Below are positions 20,981 to 30,534 of a DNA stretch of 64,000 bases, piece after piece (the first letter of the stretch is position 1; each line of letters begins with the position of its first letter). Source of the DNA: Lewinella sp. 4G2. Its GTDB lineage: Bacteria; Bacteroidota; Bacteroidia; Chitinophagales; Saprospiraceae. A model generated the notes under the pieces. That model had not been told where the DNA came from. It did not search any database and saw only the letters and a list, made by a program, of their open reading frames with translations. The position numbers were made by a program, and so were the translations under genes. Location: assembly GCF_001625015.1 (NCBI RefSeq), contig NZ_LVWJ02000014.1, forward strand, positions 2,852,001-2,916,000, read 5' to 3'.

Positions 20981-21001
20981 CCCCTCTCTTTTGGAGAGGG
21001 G
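20981..21001. repeat. Short palindromic repeat CCCCTCTC/GAGAGGGG
   Basis: Eight-base arms around a five-base loop (TTTTG), followed by GCTGGGGGAGAGG. Similar palindromes ending in GGGGGAGAGG are widespread in bacterial intergenic DNA; only one copy is seen here. Confidence 0.5.
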
Positions 21002-21169
21002 CTGGGGGAGAGGAATACTCGACCTCACATATAGTAGTGTACTAAAAGGTGGTTAAGGAAAGTCAAAATTCAATGGCCCGATCATCCAGATGGGAAGTAC
21101 GGTGTTAGTTGGAAGGTTCGTCGCTTACTGCGCCGGGCCGTAACTTCGCCCCTGGTAAAACCTTAACTT

Positions 21170-22606
21170 ATGAGAGCTGCCCTGTACTTGCTTTTTACCC
21201 TGGCCGCCGTTTGGTCCTCCGCCGTGTCCGCCCAGGATTCCCACCGGATCACCGTCACCATTGACGGCTACGAAGAGGAGATCATCTCGTTGGCCAACAA
21301 CGTCCTCGATAAGCAGTACATCGTCGATACGGCCTACCGCAACGACGCCGGGAACTACGTTTTCGAAAGCGACACCGCCGCCCTCCCCGGTGGCATCTAC
21401 CTCGTCGTGATGGCGCCGGATAACAACTACTTCCAGGTACTGATCAATAACGACGACCAGGAGTTTTCCCTCAAGACCAGTATCGATGACCTCAGCGACG
21501 TCAAAGTGAAGGGGAGCAAGGACAACGAACTCTTCTTCAGCTACCTCGAGTACCTCGATGGGCAGCAGGAAAAGGGGGCAACCGCTCAGCAGGTCCTGGC
21601 TGATTCCTCCGCCACCGAAGCCCAGAAAAAGGTGGCCAGCGATGCGCTCACCGCCCTCGACGAAGAAGTGAAAGCCTACCAGGAAGCGCTGATCGAGAAA
21701 AACCCGACCACCTTCACGGCCAAGATCGTGAAGACTAATCTCTCCTTTCCTCCACCGGACTTCCCTGAGTTGGCGGACGAAGAGGAACGCCGCGAAGCCC
21801 AGTTCCGCTGGCTTCAGGCCCATTACCTGGACCCACTCGATCTACGCGACGATCGCTTGCTCCGTACCCCCTTCCTCATCCAACGGATTGAGTACTTCGT
21901 GGACCGCCTCCACGTCCAGCACCCCGACAGTGTTAGTGCAGCTATCGACCAGGTCCTGGCCCGGATGGACCCCCAGAGTGAGTTGTACAAGTACTACGTC
22001 GTTCACTTCACCAACCGCGCGGCTTCCAGCAAGATTGTGGGGCGGGATGCGGTGTACGTCCACATGGTGGATAAATACTACGCCAGCGGGAAGGCCTACT
22101 GGGCGGACCCGGATCAACTCAAATCAATGCTGGAGAACGTTGAGAAACTCCGCCCCATCCTGATAGGTGAGCAGGCACCCGACCTGAAGATGAAGACCCG
22201 GGACGGTCAGGACGTCACCCTTTACGGAACGGACGCCAAGTACACCATCCTTTACTTCTGGGCTTTCGATTGTGGCCACTGCAAAAAGTCCACTCCTGTC
22301 ATCAAGGATTTCTACGCCAAGTGGAAGCCTCGGGGCGTCGAGATCTTTTCCATCTGCACGAAGCAAAGCAAGATCGAAAAGTGTTGGGAGTACATCGACG
22401 AGAAGGAGATCGGCGACTGGATGCACGTCACCGATAAGTACCTCCGCTTCTACAAGAACTACGATATCAAATCGACCCCCACCATCTTCGTGCTCGACGA
22501 GAATAAGAAGATCATCTCCAAAAAGATCGGTGCCGAGCAGTTGGATACCCTCCTGGAAATGTTTGAGCGCCAGGATACCAACGAAGAGGAACGGGGCGAT
22601 AAGTAA
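21170..22606 (+). CDS. Secreted thioredoxin-like protein
   Basis: 478 residues with a signal peptide (ending VSAQ). The N-terminal ~110 residues look like the DUF4369 beta domain seen before thioredoxin domains in Bacteroidota; the middle is helical (DUF5106-like). Residues ~330-470 are an AhpC/TSA-type thioredoxin fold with active site CGHC (Cys368, Cys371) in FWAFDCGHCKKSTP and cis-proline in STPTIFVLD. Such proteins reduce or rearrange disulfides in the periplasm. The gene below starts 19 nt after the stop and is probably co-transcribed. Confidence 0.85.
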   Translation: MRAALYLLFTLAAVWSSAVSAQDSHRITVTIDGYEEEIISLANNVLDKQYIVDTAYRNDAGNYVFESDTAALPGGIYLVVMAPDNNYFQVLINNDDQEFSLKTSIDDLSDVKVKGSKDNELFFSYLEYLDGQQEKGATAQQVLADSSATEAQKKVASDALTALDEEVKAYQEALIEKNPTTFTAKIVKTNLSFPPPDFPELADEEERREAQFRWLQAHYLDPLDLRDDRLLRTPFLIQRIEYFVDRLHVQHPDSVSAAIDQVLARMDPQSELYKYYVVHFTNRAASSKIVGRDAVYVHMVDKYYASGKAYWADPDQLKSMLENVEKLRPILIGEQAPDLKMKTRDGQDVTLYGTDAKYTILYFWAFDCGHCKKSTPVIKDFYAKWKPRGVEIFSICTKQSKIEKCWEYIDEKEIGDWMHVTDKYLRFYKNYDIKSTPTIFVLDENKKIISKKIGAEQLDTLLEMFERQDTNEEERGDK

Positions 22607-22625
22607 GCCGATCTAAACAGCAACT

Positions 22626-23078
22626 ATGGAACCCTCCCAAACGGGCCTCAACGTCTTTACCCCGCAGATGGGAGACGTCTATACGATGATGGCCGTTTGT
22701 GGCCTGGCTTTCGTGACCCTGGTCTTCCTGGCCTTTCGACTCAATAAGATCGATAATCCGGACCCCCGGAAAAAAGTGTTGCTGCCCATGCTCGCCTACT
22801 TTATGGCCCTGCTCGCGCTGATGGGTTTCCTCGGCTCTTTCTGGTCGGTCTTCAAGTACCCGACGGTGGAGATCACCCAGCAAAATTTCCTGGTGGGCGA
22901 TGAGACCTATCCGATACCACGTAGCCACGAAGTCAGGATTGAATCCTACGCCGGGACCGGTCTCAATAACAGTTCCCGCGTCCTCTTAATCCAGACGAAG
23001 GACCGCCGTACCTGGGCCTTCCCCGATGATCGTTACCCCATCACGGATATGCTACGCTTACTTAAGCGGGACCAATAA
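22626..23078 (+). CDS. Two-helix membrane protein, function unknown
   Basis: 150 residues. Two hydrophobic helices (about 19-37 and 51-73) are followed by a soluble beta-rich C-terminal domain (PIPRSHEVRIESYAG, RRTWAFPDDRYPI) that resembles a PH-like domain in pattern only. It lies 19 nt after the thioredoxin-like gene, which suggests shared transcription. No family was recognised. Confidence 0.65.
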   Translation: MEPSQTGLNVFTPQMGDVYTMMAVCGLAFVTLVFLAFRLNKIDNPDPRKKVLLPMLAYFMALLALMGFLGSFWSVFKYPTVEITQQNFLVGDETYPIPRSHEVRIESYAGTGLNNSSRVLLIQTKDRRTWAFPDDRYPITDMLRLLKRDQ

Positions 23079-23097
23079 TTTCCGGTAGTAACCTCCG

Positions 23098-24288
23098 CTA
23101 GAGGTTGACCCCGGCACGATAGATAACGGACTCCCGCAAAGCTCGCAGGGTGATCTTTTCGCCGGCGCCTACGAAGAGGGTACGGTGGTGCTCGTCCAAC
23201 GTAAAGGATCCATTCAGCTCCTGGGCTTCCCCCGTCATTAGGAGTAGCATACAGGGGCCCTGGGTGGCGTCCACGGTTACTTGCCCACCTGCGTGCACCT
23301 GCGACAGCGCCAAAGCGAAATCGGGAGCTGGGGTGGGGTAGACGGACCAGTCGTCACCCCCTGATTCCGGTAACAAAATGGCCGGCTCGACGGGATGGGT
23401 AAGCGTGTGTTTGAGTAACTCCGGCACGTCGATGTGCTTCGGCGTGAGGCCACCGCGGAGTACGTTGTCGGAGTTGGCCATGAGTTCCAGACAGGTGCCG
23501 CGGAGGTAGGCGTGGGGGATGCCGGCGTCTTGAAAAATGCCTTCACCGGGCTTGAGGTGGACGATGTTCATCCAGTAAATGCTGAAGATCCCGCGATCGT
23601 GGTTACCGTTTTTGGTGTAGGTGCGGAAGGCTTCTGCGGCCCAGTAGTTCGGGGAAGAAAGATCGCCTGGTGCTTCTTCTTGTAACGTGCCGAAGAGCGG
23701 TTGCAACCAATTATTGATCTGAACTTGGTCTGCTGCCATCACGTGGCGGTATAGCTGCTCGATCCCGCCCTGTTGTAGCTCGCCAGCCAAGGCGTCCCAC
23801 CCGGGAATAGTATTAAGTGTCTTTAGAATAGCAGCCTCACTACAGAAGCCGTGGAGCAGGTAAAAGTGGCTGATGGCTACGCCTAATTCTGGTTTGTGGT
23901 TGTCGTCGCGGTAATTACGGTTGGGTGCGTCGCGAGGAATTTCCCCCGCCGCTTCTTCGGCTGCAAAACCTTCCTCCGCGCCCTCCTTGTCGGGGTGCAC
24001 CTGAATGGACAGCATTTCAGCAACGTCGAGAATTTTGAATAGATACGGCAACTGATTAGCAAATTGACTGGCGACTTGCTGCCCAAGTAAATCCGCCGGA
24101 CTCATCGAAATAACCGTTGCGAGGTTCTTCCCGGAAGGGAGTGTTGCCGGTCCCTTAGCGTGCGTCCCCAGCCAGTACTCCGCCCAGGGTTGGCTAATCG
24201 CACCCTCTTGCTGTAGGAACTTGGGAATAAATTCCTCGCCGCCCCAGGCGTAGTGTTGAACCGTTCCGGTGATGGGGAAAACTGCCAT
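23098..24288 (-). CDS. manA: Mannose-6-phosphate isomerase, class I
   Basis: 396 residues. The type I cupin fold is seen in GTVQHYAWGGEEFIP at the start, the zinc-site segment LSIQVHPDKEGAEEG (Gln, His), NHKPELGVAIS (Glu) and DAGIPHAYLRGTCLELMANS (His). The enzyme interconverts mannose 6-phosphate and fructose 6-phosphate, feeding GDP-mannose and glycan synthesis or mannose use. It is a single-gene unit here, converging with the gene at 22626-23078. Confidence 0.93.
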   Translation of the reverse strand: MAVFPITGTVQHYAWGGEEFIPKFLQQEGAISQPWAEYWLGTHAKGPATLPSGKNLATVISMSPADLLGQQVASQFANQLPYLFKILDVAEMLSIQVHPDKEGAEEGFAAEEAAGEIPRDAPNRNYRDDNHKPELGVAISHFYLLHGFCSEAAILKTLNTIPGWDALAGELQQGGIEQLYRHVMAADQVQINNWLQPLFGTLQEEAPGDLSSPNYWAAEAFRTYTKNGNHDRGIFSIYWMNIVHLKPGEGIFQDAGIPHAYLRGTCLELMANSDNVLRGGLTPKHIDVPELLKHTLTHPVEPAILLPESGGDDWSVYPTPAPDFALALSQVHAGGQVTVDATQGPCMLLLMTGEAQELNGSFTLDEHHRTLFVGAGEKITLRALRESVIYRAGVNL

Positions 24289-24444
24289 TTAAGAGTGCGC
24301 TTAGCGGTGGTTGTTGCCAAACTAGCAATCTAACATGACTAAAGTTTAATGGCCCAGTAATTATAGTTTTTATGCAGGCAATTTGTTGTCCTCCACAACG
24401 ATAAACTACCCGGCGCCAGAGGTTAAGGTATGTTCTACTTTACC

Positions 24445-24452
24445 TACCTTAG
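24445..24452 (+). promoter_or_regulatory. TACCTTAG promoter box of metK
   Basis: Near-consensus -7 box, 22 bases before the metK start. The surrounding ACCTACCTTAGCG is identical to the stretch upstream of the giant adhesin gene (53597-53609). A -33 TTG was not found at the expected distance. Confidence 0.45.
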
Positions 24453-24474
24453 CGCCCCCATTAAATCGAAATGT

Positions 24475-25734
<1,260 letters not shown>

Positions 25735-25755
25735 GTCTGCTTTCCTGCCAAATAG

Positions 25756-25790
25756 AAAAGCCCCTTCCGAGTAAATCGGAAGGGGCTTTT
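25756..25790 (+). terminator. Intrinsic terminator of metK
   Basis: Perfect 15-bp arms AAAAGCCCCTTCCGA and TCGGAAGGGGCTTTT with a five-base loop, continuing into TTATTAAT. It could also serve the convergent gene at 25824-26597. Confidence 0.92.
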
Positions 25791-25823
25791 TTATTAATCG
25801 TTACCAAGGCGTAGTTGGGCCGT

Positions 25824-26597
25824 TTAAAGCTTAATAAAGTTCCGCGTCACTGCTTGTCCGTCCGCGCGTAAACGAATGGCATATTCACCGGCGGCCAGCG
25901 CTGAGAGGTTGAACTTCCGGACGTCTCCCTTATAGTGGCGTATCTCACGGCATTCCATATTGAAGACAGTCACATCGGAGAAGGTAGGTAAGTCGTCACC
26001 CGAGATGGTGACGGGTCCACTGCGGTAGGGGTTGGGAAAGATATTGACTCGCGCGCCCCAATCAGGTTCAGCGGCTGTAGGCGTAAAGATGCCAGAGGGG
26101 GCCTCCGTGTAAGTCAGACGCCCGGGGATCGTATCAAAAGGTTGCGGCTGGAAAGTATCCTGATCACCAAATTCCGGTGCATTCATGCCCCTAAAGTAGA
26201 TGGGGGAGTCCCCTTCTTTTTTGTCCTCCCGGCTAAAGCACAATTCCAGCATCACAGCGCCGGGTGCAACGGTAAAGCCGCGTGCCGTCTCGGATACAAA
26301 TGAGACATTGAAGCTGGCCGGATCGGTAGAGGAGATCATTGCGTCGTTACCCACGAAATTGAAGGGGTTGTCGCCCAGCCGGGCTTCGGCGAAATCAAGC
26401 GCATCGCCGTCCCAACTCAGCGAGAATTGCATGGCGGCGATGTTATCCGGAAAGGAATCCGCGATGACGGGAATACAGACGATCGGGTCAGCGGTGATGA
26501 TTTCAACCGTCGGGATGCGAATCGTGATGTCCGCTTGGGCGGACAACGAGGTACTCAGGCCACAAAAGACCAAAAGAGGTAAAAAATACTTGTTCAT
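25824..26597 (-). CDS. T9SS-sorted protein with cohesin-like domain
   Basis: 257 residues from the ATG at 26597, giving the signal peptide MNKYFLPLLVFCGLSTSLSAQ; an open frame to 26711 would cross the upstream hairpin and promoter. Residues ~22-150 resemble a cohesin fold: an IVCIPVIADSFPDNIAAMQF segment, SLSWDGDALDFAEARLG and PGAVMLELCFS follow the family's strand order. The C-terminal ~80 residues are a T9SS sorting domain (NIFPNPYRSGPV to NFIKL). Cohesins bind dockerins; a dockerin-like module exists in the giant protein at 53682-61286. It follows the xylanase gene on the same strand. Confidence 0.75.
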   Translation of the reverse strand: MNKYFLPLLVFCGLSTSLSAQADITIRIPTVEIITADPIVCIPVIADSFPDNIAAMQFSLSWDGDALDFAEARLGDNPFNFVGNDAMISSTDPASFNVSFVSETARGFTVAPGAVMLELCFSREDKKEGDSPIYFRGMNAPEFGDQDTFQPQPFDTIPGRLTYTEAPSGIFTPTAAEPDWGARVNIFPNPYRSGPVTISGDDLPTFSDVTVFNMECREIRHYKGDVRKFNLSALAAGEYAIRLRADGQAVTRNFIKL

Positions 26598-26657
26598 AGT
26601 GTTGTTGTGACTAAGGCTGTCCGCAACTCTGGACGAAATTTTAGGCTTAAGGTCACC

Positions 26658-26665
26658 CAAAGGTA
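26658..26665 (-). promoter_or_regulatory. TACCTTTG box of the cohesin-like gene
   Basis: Exact -7 consensus on the minus strand, 60 bases before the start codon. It directly abuts the hairpin at 26666-26702, so terminator and promoter elements touch. Confidence 0.5.
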
Positions 26666-26702
26666 AGCAACCGCTTTCATCACCAGGATGAAAGCGGTTG
26701 CT
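26666..26702 (-). terminator. Hairpin after the xylanase gene
   Basis: Perfect 16-bp arms AGCAACCGCTTTCATC and GATGAAAGCGGTTGCT with loop ACCAG, 21 bases after the xylanase stop. The tail after the stem (TTACCTTTG) is only moderately T-rich and doubles as the next promoter box. Confidence 0.7.
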
Positions 26703-26723
26703 GCGAATCAATTCAGAAATGAC

Positions 26724-28871
26724 TTACCAACGGATCACTTGCTCCGTTCCCGTCCGCACGCCATCGGTAAACCGCAGTTGGTAGCTGCCAGCGTTCAGGT
26801 AGATATCGAGGGTAGTGGCGCCGTGGCGCAGGGTGCCTTCCCAAATCTGGCGGCCGCTTACGTCGTAAAGGGTAGCCTCCAACTGTAGGGGCAGGTTGTT
26901 GCTGAGGGTGATCGCCCCCCGCCCGGGGTTGGGAAAAATGCTGACGCTACCCGTAGGTAGTTGTGGCCTTTCCGTACTGGTCAGCAATTGCGCGCAGTCC
27001 AGCGTCATATCGCTGTCTTCAGTCAGATTCATGCGGGTGGTCACTTCCTGGTCGCCACACATCAGGGTGATGGTGTACTCCCCCTTGAAGCCCCGGAGAT
27101 CGGCCTGGCCGGACCCGTTGGTCGTTACCGTTTCGTCCGTCCACCAGTCGTTAAAGACGAGGTCGGTAAAGACCTTGTGGGTGGGGCGTTTTTCCCAGTT
27201 GGCGTAGTAGAGGTTAGCGCCCCGGTTCTGCCAGGTATCGACGTCCCACCAGTTCCAGAACATGAAAGCGTCCATACTCGGGTGGCTAAATGTCATCGTG
27301 AGGTAGTCCCGTAGGTAAGCTTTAGCCAGGGAGGTGTCCGTTGGCGTCCGCATATCAAATTCCGTGATCTTTTGGTCGAGTTGGAAACGGTTGTAGAAGT
27401 CATCGTAGATGTCCTCCACTTCGTAAATGCTATTGGGGCTACCACCGATGTGGGCCTGGAAGCCGATACCGGTGATGGGTGCGTCGGCGTCCACGATCTC
27501 CTGTACGAAGGATTGATACTGGTCGTAGATCAGGCTGCCAATTTCATTCTTGGCGCTGATGGTTACGTAGTCATTCAGGACCAGTTCTGCCTCCAGGGCG
27601 AGCTCCCGGGCGCGCTTAAATACCTCGGCGTAGATCTCGCGGCCAGTCTCGTAACCGGGGGTGCCCTTCAGAGCGCCTTCCAGGCTGCGGTTGGTATTGA
27701 TCTCGTTGATGACATCCCAGTCTGTGACGGGCACGTCGAAGTTTTCGGTCTCCAGCATTTTGACCAGGTGGTTTTCGATCTGAGCCTTGAGGTAGTCCGG
27801 GTCGCCGGCGTTGTTCTCCATGCGGAAGGGCATATTGTCCCAGCCCGGCCACAGCAATACGTGGCCGCGCATGTGGATGTTACGGTCGGCGAGGTAGCTC
27901 ACGGTGCGGCGCATCTGGGAGTTGGTGGTCACCCACTGTTGTTCCCAACCCGGCCATTTGAAGTCATTCTCAAAAACGATCGCGTTGAAACCATGCCCTT
28001 TCCCGTCCAGGTCAAAGAGGTTGCGGACGAACGTCTGAGAGTAACGCTGGCCACCGGGGAAGCGCGAGCCAGCTACGGCCGTACCGAACTTGAACTCGTG
28101 GTTCTGCATATTCACGGCCACGTCGGCGTTGCTGAGGGGCGAGCCATCTACGTCCAGCACGGTCAGGTTGAGGTCGGCTTTGCGGATGTTCTCGATCCGC
28201 TGAGCGGCTTCGGCGCGCCAGGGGGCGTCGGCTTCAAAACCTCCGTATTCGCTGACGTTCAGGTTTTCGGGAAGCAATTCCAGGGGAACATCCTGGCCGT
28301 AGTTGATCACGGCGAGGCCACCAATTTGCACGTTCTGAGCGCGGTAACCTACGTGGAGGCCGAAAACCAGGTTTTCTTTCGGATAGGTGCTCTGGGCGTC
28401 GATCCGGATGAAGTAGCGGCGCCAGGTTTCGTCTAGATCAATGGGGATTTCAAATTCCTTGCGGAAGTCCGTAGACCGCTCAATGAAGAGGTTGGCCCTG
28501 GCCGTCGCGTCGTTCGTTGCGTTGGGTTTAGCGCGAAGGTAGATCACGTAAAGCACCTTATCCCCCTGCTGAATGGGTTCCTGGTTCACCACATTCCACC
28601 CGGCCTCGTAGGCAAAGGGAAAGGAGCGGCTTACCCGCAGGTTGATCAGTTCCGAAAACTCCTGCCCGGTCACGGGTTCCGAGGTGCGGGCCAAATTGTA
28701 GGCACCCGATCTGCGGCGGTAATCATCCTCGTTATCGTAATAAGGATAGGTCGCGTCGGGCAACGTGAACTGGACGCTCAGGAAGTCAACTAAACCGGTC
28801 AGGTACTCATCCGGCTGGGCCGAAAGCGAGGCGGTGCTCAGGAGGAATAGGGCGAGTAAGATCTTCTGCAT
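26724..28871 (-). CDS. T9SS-sorted GH10 endo-1,4-beta-xylanase
   Basis: 715 residues from the ATG at 28871 (signal peptide MQKILLALFLLSTASLSAQ). Residues ~60-195 are a beta-sandwich carbohydrate-binding-like module. The GH10 barrel follows, with HMRGHVLLWPGW, the acid/base Glu390 in DWDVINEIN and the nucleophile Glu504 in KITEFDM. A small beta domain and a type A T9SS tail (SIFPNPGRG) complete it. GH10 enzymes cut xylan backbones; export by T9SS places it outside the cell. An exact TACCTTTG box lies at 28892-28899. Confidence 0.93.
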   Translation of the reverse strand: MQKILLALFLLSTASLSAQPDEYLTGLVDFLSVQFTLPDATYPYYDNEDDYRRRSGAYNLARTSEPVTGQEFSELINLRVSRSFPFAYEAGWNVVNQEPIQQGDKVLYVIYLRAKPNATNDATARANLFIERSTDFRKEFEIPIDLDETWRRYFIRIDAQSTYPKENLVFGLHVGYRAQNVQIGGLAVINYGQDVPLELLPENLNVSEYGGFEADAPWRAEAAQRIENIRKADLNLTVLDVDGSPLSNADVAVNMQNHEFKFGTAVAGSRFPGGQRYSQTFVRNLFDLDGKGHGFNAIVFENDFKWPGWEQQWVTTNSQMRRTVSYLADRNIHMRGHVLLWPGWDNMPFRMENNAGDPDYLKAQIENHLVKMLETENFDVPVTDWDVINEINTNRSLEGALKGTPGYETGREIYAEVFKRARELALEAELVLNDYVTISAKNEIGSLIYDQYQSFVQEIVDADAPITGIGFQAHIGGSPNSIYEVEDIYDDFYNRFQLDQKITEFDMRTPTDTSLAKAYLRDYLTMTFSHPSMDAFMFWNWWDVDTWQNRGANLYYANWEKRPTHKVFTDLVFNDWWTDETVTTNGSGQADLRGFKGEYTITLMCGDQEVTTRMNLTEDSDMTLDCAQLLTSTERPQLPTGSVSIFPNPGRGAITLSNNLPLQLEATLYDVSGRQIWEGTLRHGATTLDIYLNAGSYQLRFTDGVRTGTEQVIRW

Positions 28872-28891
28872 GGATCGAGATAATTTAGAAA

Positions 28892-28899
28892 CAAAGGTA
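28892..28899 (-). promoter_or_regulatory. TACCTTTG promoter box of the xylanase gene
   Basis: Exact -7 consensus on the minus strand, 20 bases before the start codon. No TTG at -33 was seen. Confidence 0.5.
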
Positions 28900-28995
28900 A
28901 GTCCGCTGCCAGCCTTCCCGCTCATTTTGCGGTCACGGTTTCTGACGCAAAGCGGACTCGCGGACCTTTTCCAAGTATTCAGGTTCGACGCCCGT

Positions 28996-29025
28996 CTAAA
29001 ATCGAAAATCTAAAATCCAACGTCT
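28996..29025. repeat. TCTAAAATC short tandem motif
   Basis: GTCTAAAATCGAAAATC followed by TAAAATCCAACGTC. The same words occur at 7122-7155, after the T9SS gene. Copy 4 of the 17-base repeat follows directly. Confidence 0.5.
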
Positions 29026-29032
29026 GGAAGAT

Positions 29033-29049
29033 GGCGCTGCCGCAGGTGC
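29033..29049 (+). repeat. Dispersed 17-base repeat, copy 4
   Basis: Full match in the region between the divergent xylanase and lipoprotein genes. Its flanks resemble copy 3. Confidence 0.9.
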
Positions 29050-29106
29050 AAAGAAATTGGGGCCTAAAGGATCGGGCTTATCCGTGCGGACAATACTTTT
29101 ACGCGA

Positions 29107-30375
29107 ATGATCCGACCCATGTTCAAGTACACTTCCCCGCTTTTGCCGATCCTCGCCGTATTAATCCTTTCCCTCGTCGGTTGCAAAACGGACGATCAGG
29201 TTGGGGACGTCAGCTCGGGGACCAGTACCCAGGTTGCACCACCTACTCCCACAGCACCTGCGGCAGCGCCCATTCCGTATACCTTCGAACCGGGTATCCG
29301 CTTTGGCCGGATGGATTACTTCACCCGCCCCGAAGACCTGAATTTTCTCTACCCAAATAAGCTGATCAAGGCCAAGATTCACGTCGGTGAGGGGCAGTTT
29401 GTGGACGGATACCGCGTGCAGAGCGGACGGGAAACTGAATTTGAAGTGCTGCTGCCCAGTGAGGAAATGGGGCTGCCGACGATGTCCATCAAGGTTTTTC
29501 GGAAGGGCGGGCCGTGGAAATTCGCCGGCACCAACGTAGGTGTAGGCACACCCCTCGACGCGCTGATTGAAGCTAATGGCGACCACTTCGAATTCTCCGG
29601 TTGGGGCTGGGATTACGGTGGCGCCATCACGAATTGGAAGGGCGGAAACCTAACGGGATTACGTGGCTCGCTAATGTTCGAGCAGGAGATCCTGGAGCTG
29701 GATACCATCCCGGAAACGCTCTACGGAGACCATACCGTGAGTACGGCAGATGACCGCCTGTTCGGACTGGGCGTGCACCTGGAGGAGATCCAATTCACCT
29801 TCGATGACCCCGCTACCATCAAAGGAAGCCTGCTGAAAACCAAGGACAATAGCATCGTGCCCGGCGTCCGCCTGGGGGATATTTACGGAGGCACCACCGT
29901 TGCCGAATTCAAGGAAAAATTTGCCGGCGAATACGAAGTAGCCGACTTCGACGAACCCGGCGGTCTGGTACTAAAAGGCTACCGCGTCTACCCAAATACC
30001 GCCAACGAATTCCTGATCGCCTTCCCTGAGGAGAACCCCTACGAAGCAAAGGAACTCCGCATCCAACTGGAGCGCGCGGATAGCAACTGGAAGGTAGCGG
30101 GCACGAACGTGGGCGTCGGCAGCACCCTCGCCGAAGTGCAACTAGCCAACGGCAAACCCTTCGAACTGATGAGCTACAACTGGGAAAACGCCGGCGAAGT
30201 GATGGACTGGGACGGCGGCCACCTCAAAGGCACCTTCCTCTTCATCGGCGATGCCTTAACTGCAGACGGCAAGCGATTGGAGTACAATGAGGAAATGCAG
30301 ATCCTAAGTAATGATAGGAAACTACGGGAGTTGATGCCGGTGGTTAGTAAGATTGACCTATACCTGGCGGAGTGA
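29107..30375 (+). CDS. Lipoprotein with two repeated modules
   Basis: 422 residues; ATG at 29107, with an alternative at 29119. The signal ends in LVGC (lipid attachment). A Pro/Thr/Ala linker follows (about residues 40-57) and contains APAAAP, encoded by repeat copy 5. The rest holds two similar modules, each with a WK(F/V)AGTNVGVG(T/S)-L motif followed by ANG and a W-GG-L end (about residues 135-185 and 318-380). They look like internal duplication of one beta domain. No known family was recognised. A 27-bp hairpin starts five bases after the stop codon. Confidence 0.75.
   Translation: MIRPMFKYTSPLLPILAVLILSLVGCKTDDQVGDVSSGTSTQVAPPTPTAPAAAPIPYTFEPGIRFGRMDYFTRPEDLNFLYPNKLIKAKIHVGEGQFVDGYRVQSGRETEFEVLLPSEEMGLPTMSIKVFRKGGPWKFAGTNVGVGTPLDALIEANGDHFEFSGWGWDYGGAITNWKGGNLTGLRGSLMFEQEILELDTIPETLYGDHTVSTADDRLFGLGVHLEEIQFTFDDPATIKGSLLKTKDNSIVPGVRLGDIYGGTTVAEFKEKFAGEYEVADFDEPGGLVLKGYRVYPNTANEFLIAFPEENPYEAKELRIQLERADSNWKVAGTNVGVGSTLAEVQLANGKPFELMSYNWENAGEVMDWDGGHLKGTFLFIGDALTADGKRLEYNEEMQILSNDRKLRELMPVVSKIDLYLAE
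29254..29270 (-). repeat. Dispersed 17-base repeat, copy 5
   Basis: Full match in reverse orientation, in frame inside the lipoprotein linker, read APAAAP (residues 50-55). Confidence 0.85.
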
Positions 30376-30380
30376 GGACT

Positions 30381-30435
30381 TGGTGCTTTGGTATTTTGGT
30401 GCTTTGGTCCAAAGCACCAAAATACCAAAGCACCA
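30381..30435. repeat. Perfect 27-bp inverted repeat with one-base loop
   Basis: Arms 30381-30407 and 30409-30435 are exact reverse complements around the single base at 30408. Each arm contains GGTGCTTTGG twice, separated by TATTTT. It starts five bases after the lipoprotein stop codon. It may act as a terminator or may be a repeat remnant. Confidence 0.85.
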
Positions 30436-30476
30436 CCACGAAGTAGCAGCGTAGCTAAAGCACCCCTAACTAAATA

Positions 30477-30515
30477 AGAAAGCCCCCGACGACACATTGT
30501 CACCGAGGGCTTTCT
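30477..30515 (-). terminator. Intrinsic terminator of sucC
   Basis: Arms AGAAAGCCC and GGGCTTTCT with an inner GACA/TGTC stem, 19 bases after the sucC stop on the minus strand. The T-run is short. Confidence 0.7.
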
Positions 30516-30534
30516 ATTTCTGTAATCCAGCGCT

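Larger units (their letters stand above)
20818..21169. other. 352-base intergenic region with repeats
   Basis: No gene was found. It holds repeat copy 3 (20837-20853) and a hairpin at 20981-21001. The remainder shows no promoter with two clear elements and no T-run terminator. Confidence 0.6.

Noticed and set aside
27372..28436. 354-codon plus-strand frame opposite the xylanase gene
   Set aside because: It is antisense to a clear GH10 domain and has no family motif; long shadows are common at this base composition.
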